Assembly (NCBI GenBank): GCA_942490895.1
Contig: CALNZC010000053.1
Coordinates: 53,840-117,839 of the forward strand
Direction of reading: 5' to 3'
Length of the DNA stretch: 64,000 nucleotides
Source of the DNA: JAGNXB01 sp942490895
GTDB lineage: Bacteria; Bacteroidota; Bacteroidia; Chitinophagales; Saprospiraceae
The notes under the pieces were generated by a model. That model was given only the letters and a program-made list of their open reading frames with translations, was not told the DNA's origin and searched no databases. The position numbers were made by a program, and so were the translations under genes. Shown here piece by piece: positions 15,747 to 23,258 of the stretch (positions are counted from its first letter, which is position 1; each line of letters starts with the position of its first letter).

Positions 15747-16256
15747 ATGGACAGTCCATCAGTAGACGCAATCATCACCCAGTATGCCAGAAGGCCGGCA
15801 ATCTTTCAATCATCGATAGTCAATGGATGGGCCGTGGCAAGACTCATGAACAACCCCATCCAATACTACCGATTGGCAACGGAGTACTCAACTTCACAGG
15901 TTAGTGTTGATGACTTCTTCCCGGACTCCCTCCTGAGGAGGCTGTCTGATGAGGCGAGGCCATGGACACGGGACAGTCGATATGTAGCCGGCCGCATGCC
16001 GAAGCGTGGAGAGTTCACCGTAACAAGGGGCAAAGGTCACGGCCCGTCCACCACCCGCCGTTTATATGAGATCTTTGTCGGCCGTGAGCCATCTGGTGGG
16101 TACTATGTAGTACCACTCCTCTGGAACGACAAGGAATACCGCTATGATTCCGGACCGGGCTATGAGTGTTCCACTCAGAAGGAAGTAGCTGCTGCCAAGC
16201 GGACCATCCGAGCCACTGAACGCCTGGGCGCCCTGGAATTCAGTCGCTGCGAATAG
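15747..16256 (+). CDS. Phage protein of unknown function
   Basis: 169 residues (MDSPSVDAIITQYARRP). Basic, with a beta-rich C-terminal half (YEIFVGREPSGGYYVVPLLW). The ATG follows the terminator T-run immediately and no ribosome binding site is visible; the next in-frame ATG (15846) has none either. Expression may depend on read-through of the hairpin. Not recognised. Confidence 0.5.
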   Translation: MDSPSVDAIITQYARRPAIFQSSIVNGWAVARLMNNPIQYYRLATEYSTSQVSVDDFFPDSLLRRLSDEARPWTRDSRYVAGRMPKRGEFTVTRGKGHGPSTTRRLYEIFVGREPSGGYYVVPLLWNDKEYRYDSGPGYECSTQKEVAAAKRTIRATERLGALEFSRCE

Positions 16257-16304
16257 CTTCAGTTGCATCTTCTAACAAAGTTAATTGCACAAAGCCTGTG
16301 TCAG

Positions 16305-16334
16305 TTGTCTACCATGCTGGTTCCCTGCTACAGT
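16305..16334 (+). promoter_or_regulatory. Sigma70-like promoter, possibly giving a leaderless mRNA
   Basis: -35 TTGTCT, 18-bp spacer containing ACCATGCTGGT, -10 TACAGT. The predicted start falls on or next to the ATG at 16341. Confidence 0.55.
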
Positions 16335-16340
16335 CAAGAT

Positions 16341-16679
16341 ATGGTTATTTACTTCACGCTTGATGGTACGGAGCCTGTCCCGTCAGACAAAGAAGGATGG
16401 CGGGAATTCTTCAGAAAGTCAGAGGATGACCGCACCGTTGGTGATACCACCGTCGGCGACATGCAGATCCGCACAGAGTTTCTCGGAATCAATCAGACCA
16501 GAACATACTCCAAGCCAAACACCTTCCGTACCACCATCAACCACCTGACTGGCACCGGATCCCAGGTTGTTGCCATGGCTGTGACCTGGGAGGAAGCACA
16601 GATCAACCACCAGGAATGGGTGGAAGAGGCGGCTGAGTACGGCAAATATGCCGCATTTGAAGCCGATCTCTACCGATGA
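16341..16679 (+). CDS. Phage protein, probably translated from a leaderless mRNA
   Basis: 112 residues (MVIYFTLDGTEPVPSDKEGW). Start 16341 is chosen because the promoter at 16305 predicts transcription from that point; the frame extends upstream to 16263, but that ATG lies before the promoter. No Shine-Dalgarno upstream. Alpha/beta composition, Glu-rich C-terminus. Function unknown. Confidence 0.55.
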   Translation: MVIYFTLDGTEPVPSDKEGWREFFRKSEDDRTVGDTTVGDMQIRTEFLGINQTRTYSKPNTFRTTINHLTGTGSQVVAMAVTWEEAQINHQEWVEEAAEYGKYAAFEADLYR

Positions 16680-16719
16680 TGTCCAGAATCCAGGCAGATT
16701 GCCCCCGGATTTGGTGATT

Positions 16720-16803
16720 ATGGAGTCTGCAGTGCATCTGGATGGCCCGAAACCAGGAGCCGTCACAGGGGCGATTATGGGCCTTAAAACGGAAAGGGAG
16801 TAA
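16720..16803 (+). CDS. Possible 27-residue peptide
   Basis: MESAVHLDGPKPGAVTGAIM then GLKTERE. A GGTGA site lies just upstream, and its 3' end supplies the ribosome site of the next gene. Support is coupling and spacing only. Confidence 0.4.
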   Translation: MESAVHLDGPKPGAVTGAIMGLKTERE

Positions 16804-16806
16804 TTC

Positions 16807-17019
16807 ATGGGTTTTCTTGAGGGATTGACGCTGATTCTGTTGACGCTGAAGCTGACAGGAGTGATTGCCATCTCCTGGTTCTGGGTGTTCTCACCGCTGG
16901 TGATTGGATACTCCGCGATTCTGGTGACATTCCTCTTGCTGCCTCTGACCGCCAGGGTCTTCTTCTGGCTGTTTGAGGTGCTGGTCGAATGGTGGGTTGA
17001 CATCAGGAGGGACTGGTGA
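16807..17019 (+). CDS. Small membrane protein (two transmembrane helices)
   Basis: 70 residues: hydrophobic segments at about 5-28 and 32-60, ending in the basic DIRRDW. AAAGGGAG lies six bases before the ATG. Holin-like in shape, but far from the lysis genes, so a superinfection or host-membrane role is equally possible. The stop overlaps the next start (TGATG). Confidence 0.65.
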   Translation: MGFLEGLTLILLTLKLTGVIAISWFWVFSPLVIGYSAILVTFLLLPLTARVFFWLFEVLVEWWVDIRRDW

Positions 17020-17111
17020 TGCAGACAAGCGTTGCTCTTGTGATCGGCCTGATCATTGGGCACATCATCGGCTGGTACCAGAGAGACAGGTTGGATGATG
17101 AGCGTTCCTGA
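17019..17111 (+). CDS. 30-residue membrane micropeptide
   Basis: MQTSVALVIGLIIGHIIG followed by WYQRDRLDDERS: one hydrophobic helix and a charged tail. AGGAGGG lies upstream, and the start is coupled to the previous stop. Confidence 0.6.
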   Translation: MQTSVALVIGLIIGHIIGWYQRDRLDDERS

Positions 17112-17427
17112 GTACACCATTGTTGAGGGAGGGATGCGGCCTAGACAAGTTGTAGATGAGGAGGGCCGCATCACCTGTCCAGACTGCGGCTACCACGGAC
17201 AGCCAGACAGGTGGCACTACATGATTGACTGGGAGGAGGAAGAGGAGGACGCCGCCCTAGCCTGTCCAGAATGTGAACAGGCTGTGTGTTACATGACAGT
17301 TGCCCTTGCTGGATCGCCGAGGTGGGAAGCGATCATGAAGATGCAGGGGCGGACCCGTGAGGTTATCGAACATGACCTTGTGAGGCAGTCAATGCTCACA
17401 TGCACACACGGAGGAAATAATGATTGA
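17095..17427 (+). CDS. Zinc-ribbon protein
   Basis: 110 residues from ATG 17095 or 17098 (MMSVPEYTIVEGG). CPDCG (about residue 28) and CPECE (about residue 60), separated by an acidic stretch, form a probable zinc ribbon. It overlaps the micropeptide before it and the membrane protein after it. Function unknown. Confidence 0.65.
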   Translation: MMSVPEYTIVEGGMRPRQVVDEEGRITCPDCGYHGQPDRWHYMIDWEEEEEDAALACPECEQAVCYMTVALAGSPRWEAIMKMQGRTREVIEHDLVRQSMLTCTHGGNND

Positions 17428-17758
17428 AGCACTTGCGATCACTACAGCGTGTCTTGTCGCACTCTTCTGTGTTGGGTTCTTCTTCCTGTTCATAAAGCTG
17501 GAGGAGGGAGATAACGACCTTAAACATCGCCTTGATGATATCGCCAGCAATCAGAAGATCACCATCGCCGGCAAGAAGGTTCACACCAAGCGCATTGGTT
17601 ATCCGTTACACATGGATTTCACATACCAGAAGACCAAGAACATCACTGTCACGGACGCCATCCTTCAGCTGGCCGAGGCGACAGGTCACAGGTTTGAATA
17701 TGTTGAAGGGGTTGCTGACAGCATCAAGCCCGTGAAGATTTCAAAGAAGAAGAAGTAG
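17420..17758 (+). CDS. Membrane-anchored phage protein
   Basis: 112 residues. N-terminal transmembrane helix (about 3-26), then a soluble domain with basic residues and the C-terminus KISKKKK. GGAGG is well placed before ATG 17420. Probably cytoplasmic-facing; function unknown. Confidence 0.65.
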   Translation: MIEALAITTACLVALFCVGFFFLFIKLEEGDNDLKHRLDDIASNQKITIAGKKVHTKRIGYPLHMDFTYQKTKNITVTDAILQLAEATGHRFEYVEGVADSIKPVKISKKKK

Positions 17759-17760
17759 TC

Positions 17761-18141
17761 ATGGTTACAGAGGCAGATGTCAAGCGGGTGTTCGGTGGCG
17801 AGTGGGAGGGCGAAGCGCCAGAACCACAGGAGCCGAAGACTGGTGACATGCGGTCAGGATCCCCGGAGGCTTGGGACCGCTTTGTTGCCGTGGACCCTGA
17901 ATCCAAGAGCGAGATCCTTTCAAGGGTCCGCCGCTTGACTGCCGAGTCCTGGTCCTGGGAGCTTGCTGTCGATCTGTCCTGTGGCCTGCTGCCGGAAGAC
18001 CCTGTTAAGTGGCCACCGCTCCAGCGTTACCGGATGGCGTCAGGCATTTCCGAGAAGCAGATCAGAGAAGAGATCGACGCTTGGTTCTGGCGGAATCACT
18101 GCATAGACCATGACGGAACATCGAAAAGATTGGAGCCATAG
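17761..18141 (+). CDS. Phage protein of unknown function
   Basis: 126 residues (MVTEADVKRVFGGEWEG). Pro/Glu-rich linker near 18-30, then a helical domain (SEILSRVRRLTAESWSWELA). The stop overlaps the next start (TAGTG). Not recognised. Confidence 0.6.
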   Translation: MVTEADVKRVFGGEWEGEAPEPQEPKTGDMRSGSPEAWDRFVAVDPESKSEILSRVRRLTAESWSWELAVDLSCGLLPEDPVKWPPLQRYRMASGISEKQIREEIDAWFWRNHCIDHDGTSKRLEP

Positions 18142-18269
18142 TGGGACTAGCATTTGGATCATCCGACTTTACCTTCGATGAGAAGCCAAAAACCTGCATC
18201 CCGGCGCCGGCAGTGTTCATCATAGCCGCACTCATTGGGGCTGTCCTGGGCTTTGCCTGGGGGAGGTAG
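18141..18269 (+). CDS. 42-residue membrane micropeptide
   Basis: GTG start six bases after GGAG. Soluble N-terminus, then a hydrophobic helix (APAVFIIAALIGAVLGFAW) ending GR. Coupled to the gene before it. Confidence 0.55.
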   Translation: MGLAFGSSDFTFDEKPKTCIPAPAVFIIAALIGAVLGFAWGR

Positions 18270-18323
18270 CAACACCTGTGACTGGCCACATCAACCATGA
18301 CGGAACAACAAAAAGGATTGCCA

Positions 18324-18698
18324 ATGTATAGCACCGTGATTAATGTACTTGGAATTGAAGTTGACATTCGCGAAGGAGAAGGCCTGGAGTTGCGCGGCGA
18401 GGTCGGGCTGTATCTCCCGGTTCAGCAGACCATCCTCTATGAAGGTAAACAGCAACCAGATGAACTGAGGGAGACCATCCTTCATGAGGTTCTTCACGCC
18501 ATTGATATCAAGACGGCCGGGGCTGACGCTCTCCTGGAGCGGGATATTCACCGTCTGTCAGCGTGCCTCTTTGCCGTCTTTCAGGCTAACCCGTCACTCG
18601 CTATGTACATCATGAGCGGGGTTGACCCGGATGACCCGGACACCTGTTGGGATGAGATCGAAACCGAGGAGGATCCAGATGGCCCTATTCCTGTATAA
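18324..18698 (+). CDS. Small metallopeptidase-like protein (HExxH)
   Basis: 124 residues from ATG 18324 (MYSTVINVLGIEV), after AAGGAT; the ATG at 18297 has no site. ETILHEVLHAID gives the zinc-binding HExxH helix, as in small phage and ImmA/IrrE-type metallopeptidases. Acidic C-terminus. Substrate unknown. Confidence 0.65.
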   Translation: MYSTVINVLGIEVDIREGEGLELRGEVGLYLPVQQTILYEGKQQPDELRETILHEVLHAIDIKTAGADALLERDIHRLSACLFAVFQANPSLAMYIMSGVDPDDPDTCWDEIETEEDPDGPIPV

Positions 18699-18900
18699 GT
18701 GCAATGAATGTGAGGTCATCACAGAGAAGCTCCAGCTGAACAGCAGGGGTGCCGTTGAGCGTCCAGTCCGGTGTTCGGAGTGCGGATCCGAGATGGTCAA
18801 GATCCTTTCGCCGCCCGGGCTTCAGTTCAAGGGTGATGGGTTCTACATCACGGACTACAAGTCTGTTGCCAAAGATTATTCGGTAGATGTGACTCAGTAA
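18679..18900 (+). CDS. FmdB-type zinc-ribbon protein
   Basis: 73 residues from ATG 18679 (MALFLYKCNECEVI), after GGAGG. CNEC and CSECG form the zinc ribbon, and the C-terminal FKGDGFYITDY is the typical ending of FmdB-family proteins, which are common in phages and bacteria with no firmly known role. Overlaps the previous gene by 20 nt. Confidence 0.8.
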   Translation: MALFLYKCNECEVITEKLQLNSRGAVERPVRCSECGSEMVKILSPPGLQFKGDGFYITDYKSVAKDYSVDVTQ

Positions 18901-19535
18901 TGGGTTTTGGCAAAGCCAAGTTCAAGGCAAGATTTGAACAGGGAAAGAAGTGGGAGAAGGTTGTATTTGACAGGCTGGTTGAGGCTGGCATCCCGGCCGA
19001 GATGGAGTGTGACGGCTGGATTGAGGGCGCGAATGTCCATGATATGACAGTCAATGACAAGGACATTGTGATCCCCACCGATGACGGCTTGGTGGTTCTG
19101 GAGGTCAAGAGCAGGCGCGGCAAGACAGTGTTCACTGGTCCGGATGACTTCCCGTTTGACACCTGCATTGTGGATACCAAGTACGGGTTCGACAAGAAGG
19201 CAGTGAAGCCCAACTACTACATCTCCATCTGTCAACACACCAGCGGCATCATTGTGATTCCTGTATCCAGTAAAGTTGACTGGATGGAATCTCCGATATA
19301 TGATAGTTATGAAGGCAAGCGCAACACCTGCTATGTGGCCCCGAAGCACTCCTTCAGGGACTTCGATTGGCTGGTTGAGGAGTTGAATGGTGGTGTTCTT
19401 AAACAGGGAGACCAAGAAGAGGGTGCTAGCTCAGAAGTTCACGCCCGGGAGCAAGAGTCTGCCACAGGTGTTCAAGGAAGAGGGGAAGTACTGGATTTCC
19501 CAGAGAGGAAAGAAAACAAGGGTGCTGACCTCTAA
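18900..19535 (+). CDS. PD-(D/E)XK nuclease-like protein
   Basis: 211 residues. KWEKVVFDRLVEAGIP (helix), then DKDIVIPTDDGLVVLEVKSR matches the D...ExK core of the restriction-endonuclease-like fold. The start overlaps the FmdB-like stop (TAATG). The last 50 residues, low in complexity and Glu/Gly-rich, overlap another gene in a different frame, which is odd. Confidence 0.6.
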   Translation: MGFGKAKFKARFEQGKKWEKVVFDRLVEAGIPAEMECDGWIEGANVHDMTVNDKDIVIPTDDGLVVLEVKSRRGKTVFTGPDDFPFDTCIVDTKYGFDKKAVKPNYYISICQHTSGIIVIPVSSKVDWMESPIYDSYEGKRNTCYVAPKHSFRDFDWLVEELNGGVLKQGDQEEGASSEVHAREQESATGVQGRGEVLDFPERKENKGADL

Positions 19536-19626
19536 CTGGTTGGTCACTCACGCCAACGGATGGATCTCCGTTCTGACCGACACGGCGTTCCGGAAGCAGT
19601 ATGAACTGCTGGGAGAGTTGGAATAA
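19387..19626 (+). CDS. Small phage protein overlapping the nuclease-like gene
   Basis: 79 residues (MVVFLNRETKKRV), GAGGAG well placed. KYWISQRGKKTRVLTSNWLV looks like a genuine basic beta-rich domain. It overlaps the preceding gene by 149 nt, unusually long for this genome. Confidence 0.55.
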   Translation: MVVFLNRETKKRVLAQKFTPGSKSLPQVFKEEGKYWISQRGKKTRVLTSNWLVTHANGWISVLTDTAFRKQYELLGELE

Positions 19627-19637
19627 TGTTTTGTAAG

Positions 19638-19667
19638 TTGTCAAGGATCCTGGTTATGTGCTATGCT
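19638..19667 (+). promoter_or_regulatory. Sigma70-like promoter
   Basis: -35 TTGTCA preceded by GTAAG, 18-bp spacer, -10 TATGCT. The inverted repeat TGCTAT-GCTGGT-ATAGCA overlaps the -10 and could be an operator. Drives the genes at 19690 and 20084. Confidence 0.65.
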
Positions 19668-19689
19668 GGTATAGCATCGGGAACTACCA

Positions 19690-20115
19690 ATGCATGACAT
19701 GAATGTGGCCAGTCTGCCATATGAAGATGTCATAGCAGATATCCACTACACCGCAGAGTCAATGGCGCAGCTGCTGGGCACCCATCTTGCTGCATGGAAA
19801 ATCGCTGACCAGAAGACCAGACTGATCAAGGCATCGGCCTCGATGATTGGTGGGTGGGGAATTCGGTGTGCAGTTGACGCACACAAACAGCATGGAAAGC
19901 GTCAAATCCGCCTGGAAGTGTGTCTGACATTTCATCCACTCGGCATTGAATCATACGGCGAGGCGCCGTCAGTTTCCCGGTTCATGATGGGTCCACACCA
20001 ACTCGGACCAGACACAAGGGACGGCATCAGAGACTTCATCGACACATCCATCAACAGCTGGTTCCAGAAGGCGACGGTGGCCCATGAAGCTAGACAGAGC
20101 CAAAAGAGTAGCTGA
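19690..20115 (+). CDS. Phage protein of unknown function
   Basis: 141 residues (MHDMNVASLPYEDVIADIHY). The leader predicted from the promoter is about 16 nt and has no good ribosome site. Mixed alpha/beta. Followed by a gene overlapping by 32 nt. Confidence 0.6.
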   Translation: MHDMNVASLPYEDVIADIHYTAESMAQLLGTHLAAWKIADQKTRLIKASASMIGGWGIRCAVDAHKQHGKRQIRLEVCLTFHPLGIESYGEAPSVSRFMMGPHQLGPDTRDGIRDFIDTSINSWFQKATVAHEARQSQKSS

Positions 20116-20515
20116 TAAGGCGATCGGCAACTTCACTATGGTTCGCCTCGGAGCGAAAACCATATGGGGAGCCGGCGCGATGCGCTCAGCAAAACTGACT
20201 GAGTACAGTTGGTATGTGTGCAACAATGAAGTGATATGCCGACTGCGCAAATATCATGACGGTGATCTGTGGATAACCTTCCACAGCACCATCTATTGTG
20301 ATGATCTATGCAAATATGCAAAGAGTGTACAGCGCGGGAGGATTTTCGCGTCACCTATTTCGGGCGTGAACCTATCTGACGTACTCGCAGAGAAGCTCCA
20401 GGCGGCGATTCGGCGTCACAAGATCCATAAAAAGAAGATAGATGCGGATACTATTAGGGCCAGATTCCACGGTAACTCCGTGTCGAGGGTCCGGGAGGTG
20501 TCCGCCGTGTATTAG
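20084..20515 (+). CDS. Phage protein of unknown function
   Basis: 143 residues (MKLDRAKRVADKAIGN), basic, with two cysteines in YVCNNEVICRL and one in TIYCDDLCKYA. No known motif. Confidence 0.6.
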   Translation: MKLDRAKRVADKAIGNFTMVRLGAKTIWGAGAMRSAKLTEYSWYVCNNEVICRLRKYHDGDLWITFHSTIYCDDLCKYAKSVQRGRIFASPISGVNLSDVLAEKLQAAIRRHKIHKKKIDADTIRARFHGNSVSRVREVSAVY

Positions 20516-20621
20516 CTAAAAACCTAATTATTAATATACAGAACTACCGTGGTAGCTACACCGTTGTTATAAAAATTTATAAAAAAATAACGGGTATCGC
20601 GAAACCACAAGGACTTAAATC
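20516..20621 (+). promoter_or_regulatory. AT-rich intergenic region before the packaging genes
   Basis: 106 bp, very AT-rich. Contains the palindrome CTACC-GT-GGTAG (20544-20555) and a larger imperfect hairpin between CCGTT (20561) and AACGG (20589). Position suggests the late promoter or a control site, but I cannot place clear -35/-10 boxes. Confidence 0.4.
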
Positions 20622-20798
20622 ATGGAGACGCTACCTACTTTTAGCGTCCGATGCCCTCACTGTGGGGCCATACTCGAAGACTTCGACATGGACTCCAGAT
20701 GTGCCGCCTGCGGGCGGCTTTTTTGTGAGCGAAACGGAGGGGATGATTGGACGCAGACACTAGAGAGAGACTGGAGATTGCCGCAAGAGCGGCAGTAG
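20622..20798 (+). CDS. 58-residue zinc-ribbon protein
   Basis: METLPTFSVRCPHCGAIL, then CAACG about 20 residues on. AAGGAC precedes ATG 20622. It overlaps the start of the terminase gene by 52 nt. First gene of the packaging/structural operon. Confidence 0.6.
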   Translation: METLPTFSVRCPHCGAILEDFDMDSRCAACGRLFCERNGGDDWTQTLERDWRLPQERQ

Positions 20799-21424
20799 AA
20801 CTAAAATCAAGACAATACGCAGACGACCCCTGGCTTTGGGCGACAGAACAGGTCAAAACAAAGGATGAGGCCACCCAAAAGCTGCTCCCCTTCCCGGATA
20901 AAGAGTATGTCAAGGACATGTTTCACTGTTTGAACACGGAGAGCATGATTGCCATACCGAAATCGCGAAGAATGTTTGCGTCTTGGGGCGTATCAACTTG
21001 GTTGTTGCACAGGATCCGGTTCCATCCGTATGTTGCTGCGTACTGGCAATCCCTCCAGGAAAGCCGTGCAGCGTTTGTGGTGGATCAGCGGATGAAATTT
21101 GTTGAAGACAACCTTCCTGTGATCTACCGCAAGGAATACACCGCCATCAAGACCAAGTCTGGTCTGGTTGGCAAGCTCGAATTCAAAGACACCGGTTCAT
21201 CTGTATTTGCGATTCCGCAGGGAGATGATCAGATCCGTTCATACACGCCGTCGATCCTGGTGATGGATGAGTGCGACTTCCAGCCCGAAAGCTATTCAGC
21301 ACTGAAGGGTGCGCTGGCTACGGTTGAGAAGAATGCAAAGATCATCCTGATTTCCACATCAGATGGCCCCGGGAAACCTCTGTCGGACATCTGCCGAGAG
21401 GTTGGACTTGTGAGGTTTCAGTGA
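20747..21424 (+). CDS. terL: Large terminase, ATPase half (split gene)
   Basis: 225 residues. TTG start (GGAGGGG well placed) overlapping the zinc-ribbon gene. Atypical Walker A region IPKSRRMFASW near residue 67, Walker B ILVMDECDF near residue 175, and coupling motif ILISTSDGPG near residue 205 make a complete ATPase motor domain. The protein then stops where the nuclease domain should follow. The nuclease half is at 23259-24146, after two unrelated genes. The stop overlaps the GTG start of the first inserted gene. Confidence 0.85.
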   Translation: MDADTRERLEIAARAAVELKSRQYADDPWLWATEQVKTKDEATQKLLPFPDKEYVKDMFHCLNTESMIAIPKSRRMFASWGVSTWLLHRIRFHPYVAAYWQSLQESRAAFVVDQRMKFVEDNLPVIYRKEYTAIKTKSGLVGKLEFKDTGSSVFAIPQGDDQIRSYTPSILVMDECDFQPESYSALKGALATVEKNAKIILISTSDGPGKPLSDICREVGLVRFQ

Positions 21425-22317
21425 GTTTTATAACTACGCTCACCGGGCGAGCCGGTGGATTTCGCTATGGTGCCGGCCCCGGCGGCGGTGGCGGTACTGG
21501 AGTCTATGGGAATACAATTTCCAGGTTGGCTTCAGGAGATTCCGGCCTTGCCGGTGTAACCCTTGATCTTGAGCCATATTCGTACCTAAAGCTTCCGTTT
21601 GAGTATGATGTCACCACGCAGGTTGTTGGAACATCTGGCGCAATCACGGCCGAGCCGGGATGGGGAACACATGCACTGTACACCGACCCCGGAACAATTG
21701 TAAATTCAGCCACTGATCCCTATGGCAACAACCTTGTGGGTGTCACCAAAACAATTTCGATGACATATGGCGCAGCACAGCAGTCTGCGTTCTACACATT
21801 GCCATATCCGATTGACCCGTCTGCGAAGGTCATCAAGTTCGCAATTCTCGGCTTTGCACAACAGCCTAACAGGGGCTTGCAGTACATGGCGCTGTCCGAA
21901 TCCGGGCATGGTCCAGCGGGTGTCCAATCGAATGGGTTGCAATCATTCTCATATGTTGCACTCACCAATGATCCAGTAAGTGCCTATGGCTACTACAATT
22001 CAGAGTCAGTGGAAACAGAGATGAGCGCACAATCAACAGGGAAGGATCTCGATTACCGCAGGTACCATTGGTATCGCAATGAGTGGAATTGGAACACCAA
22101 CGCAGTATATGTATCAGCCCATCGGATAGACACCAACGCTGTAGATGCCTCGATTTCTGCCACCATGACAGCAGGTGGACAAGCACTCGGGCATGTTCCG
22201 GCTGGTCTAACAGACTTTGGGATGTGGTCGGTTGAGGGTGCATCAACGATCAGGGTTGCTCGAATCTGGGTCGGCGGGCAATATGATGCTTGGCCCACCG
22301 CAACGCTTGTTGTATAG
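21421..22317 (+). CDS. Glycine-rich virion-type protein inserted in the terminase gene (1)
   Basis: 298 residues. GTG start overlapping the terminase stop (GTGA), with a GAGG site. N-terminus RYGAGPGGGGGTGVYG, then a long beta-rich domain resembling a jelly-roll or lectin-like fold, ending RIWVGGQYDAWPT. The C-terminal motif recurs in the next gene. Tail appendage or capsid decoration is a guess from composition. Confidence 0.6.
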   Translation: MSFITTLTGRAGGFRYGAGPGGGGGTGVYGNTISRLASGDSGLAGVTLDLEPYSYLKLPFEYDVTTQVVGTSGAITAEPGWGTHALYTDPGTIVNSATDPYGNNLVGVTKTISMTYGAAQQSAFYTLPYPIDPSAKVIKFAILGFAQQPNRGLQYMALSESGHGPAGVQSNGLQSFSYVALTNDPVSAYGYYNSESVETEMSAQSTGKDLDYRRYHWYRNEWNWNTNAVYVSAHRIDTNAVDASISATMTAGGQALGHVPAGLTDFGMWSVEGASTIRVARIWVGGQYDAWPTATLVV

Positions 22318-22326
22318 GGGGAATAG

Positions 22327-23256
22327 ATGACACAAGTTACATCAGCCGCCGACGGCTCTTTTGGTTTTCCCCTGCCGGCCGACGGCCAGTACAAGCTTAC
22401 TGCGACCAAGGCCGGGCACACGCTCACTCCAGAATCAAGCATCATTACAGTTTCTGATCAGACGCCAGTTGATGTTGGCGACATTATCGGCGGCGAGGCA
22501 GTGTCCTTACCGTGGGTTGTCAACTGGGAAGATGGCGACATTTCTGAAATTGTAAATGAAACAGAATTTGGCTTTGTCAACTCTGAGGACCAGTACAACG
22601 CAATCACAAATGTATCGAACCCAATGCCTTCCACACTGTCTGGTTACAACAAAGCAATTTACGCATATGCAAGGAGTCCTGAGAACATCTCAGCCAATGG
22701 TGTCATTGACCTTGGGGCCAATCTCGATCTGCATGACGGCCTGCGGGTTGCAACATGGATCAGAGTAGGATCTTCAAGTAATCACTACATCTATCCGGTT
22801 AGCCTGTCGAATGGCTTTCCCAACGGCGCCGGCAACGGATCAAATTCACTCCAGGTTCTGCATGACGGTGGACAAAACCCTGGCCGCTGGTCGCTTTGCA
22901 GAATGATTGAGGATGGTAATCTTAGATGGGAGGGCGCTCAGGCTTCGATATATCCAATTGATGGCAACAGATGGAACCTCTTCCTTACTGAAATTGATTT
23001 TGATCTTGGGAAAGTAACCTGGGATAGATACAGCCAGGCTGGCACTCAACACAGAACTTTCGCTACACAGTATTTTACGCCACATGAACCGGTGTCTGAT
23101 CTCAGATATGTTATTCTCGGTAACGGCGGGTCCACTTCGACTTGGACTGCTTTGGTCAACTGTGAGCAGGTTCATTTTGCCGGTATGTGGATTGGCTCCA
23201 AGAATGATGATTGGCCTACCGAACTGAATGGTGCCGCTCCGCTGGCTACGACCTAG
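22327..23256 (+). CDS. Beta-rich virion-type protein inserted in the terminase gene (2)
   Basis: 309 residues, GGGGGA before ATG 22327. Residues 1-40 (DGSFGFPLPADGQYKLTATK) match the end of a carboxypeptidase-regulatory/CnaB-like domain that lacks its first strands, so it may be truncated. Then a jelly-roll-like domain ending in GMWIGSKNDDWPTE, similar to the end of the preceding protein. GC is lower than in the flanking genes. Confidence 0.6.
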   Translation: MTQVTSAADGSFGFPLPADGQYKLTATKAGHTLTPESSIITVSDQTPVDVGDIIGGEAVSLPWVVNWEDGDISEIVNETEFGFVNSEDQYNAITNVSNPMPSTLSGYNKAIYAYARSPENISANGVIDLGANLDLHDGLRVATWIRVGSSSNHYIYPVSLSNGFPNGAGNGSNSLQVLHDGGQNPGRWSLCRMIEDGNLRWEGAQASIYPIDGNRWNLFLTEIDFDLGKVTWDRYSQAGTQHRTFATQYFTPHEPVSDLRYVILGNGGSTSTWTALVNCEQVHFAGMWIGSKNDDWPTELNGAAPLATT

Positions 23257-23258
23257 AC

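Noticed and set aside
15532..15765. 77-codon frame across the small RNA candidate
   Set aside because: Starts inside the -35/-10 region of the promoter and runs through the terminator.
19387..19535. Sequencing frameshift joining the nuclease-like gene and the next one
   Set aside because: The downstream gene has its own well-placed ribosome site and ATG, so I kept both.
23211..23256. Programmed -1 frameshift from the second inserted gene into the terminase nuclease
   Set aside because: The overlap is open in both frames but has no slippery heptamer or clear downstream structure.
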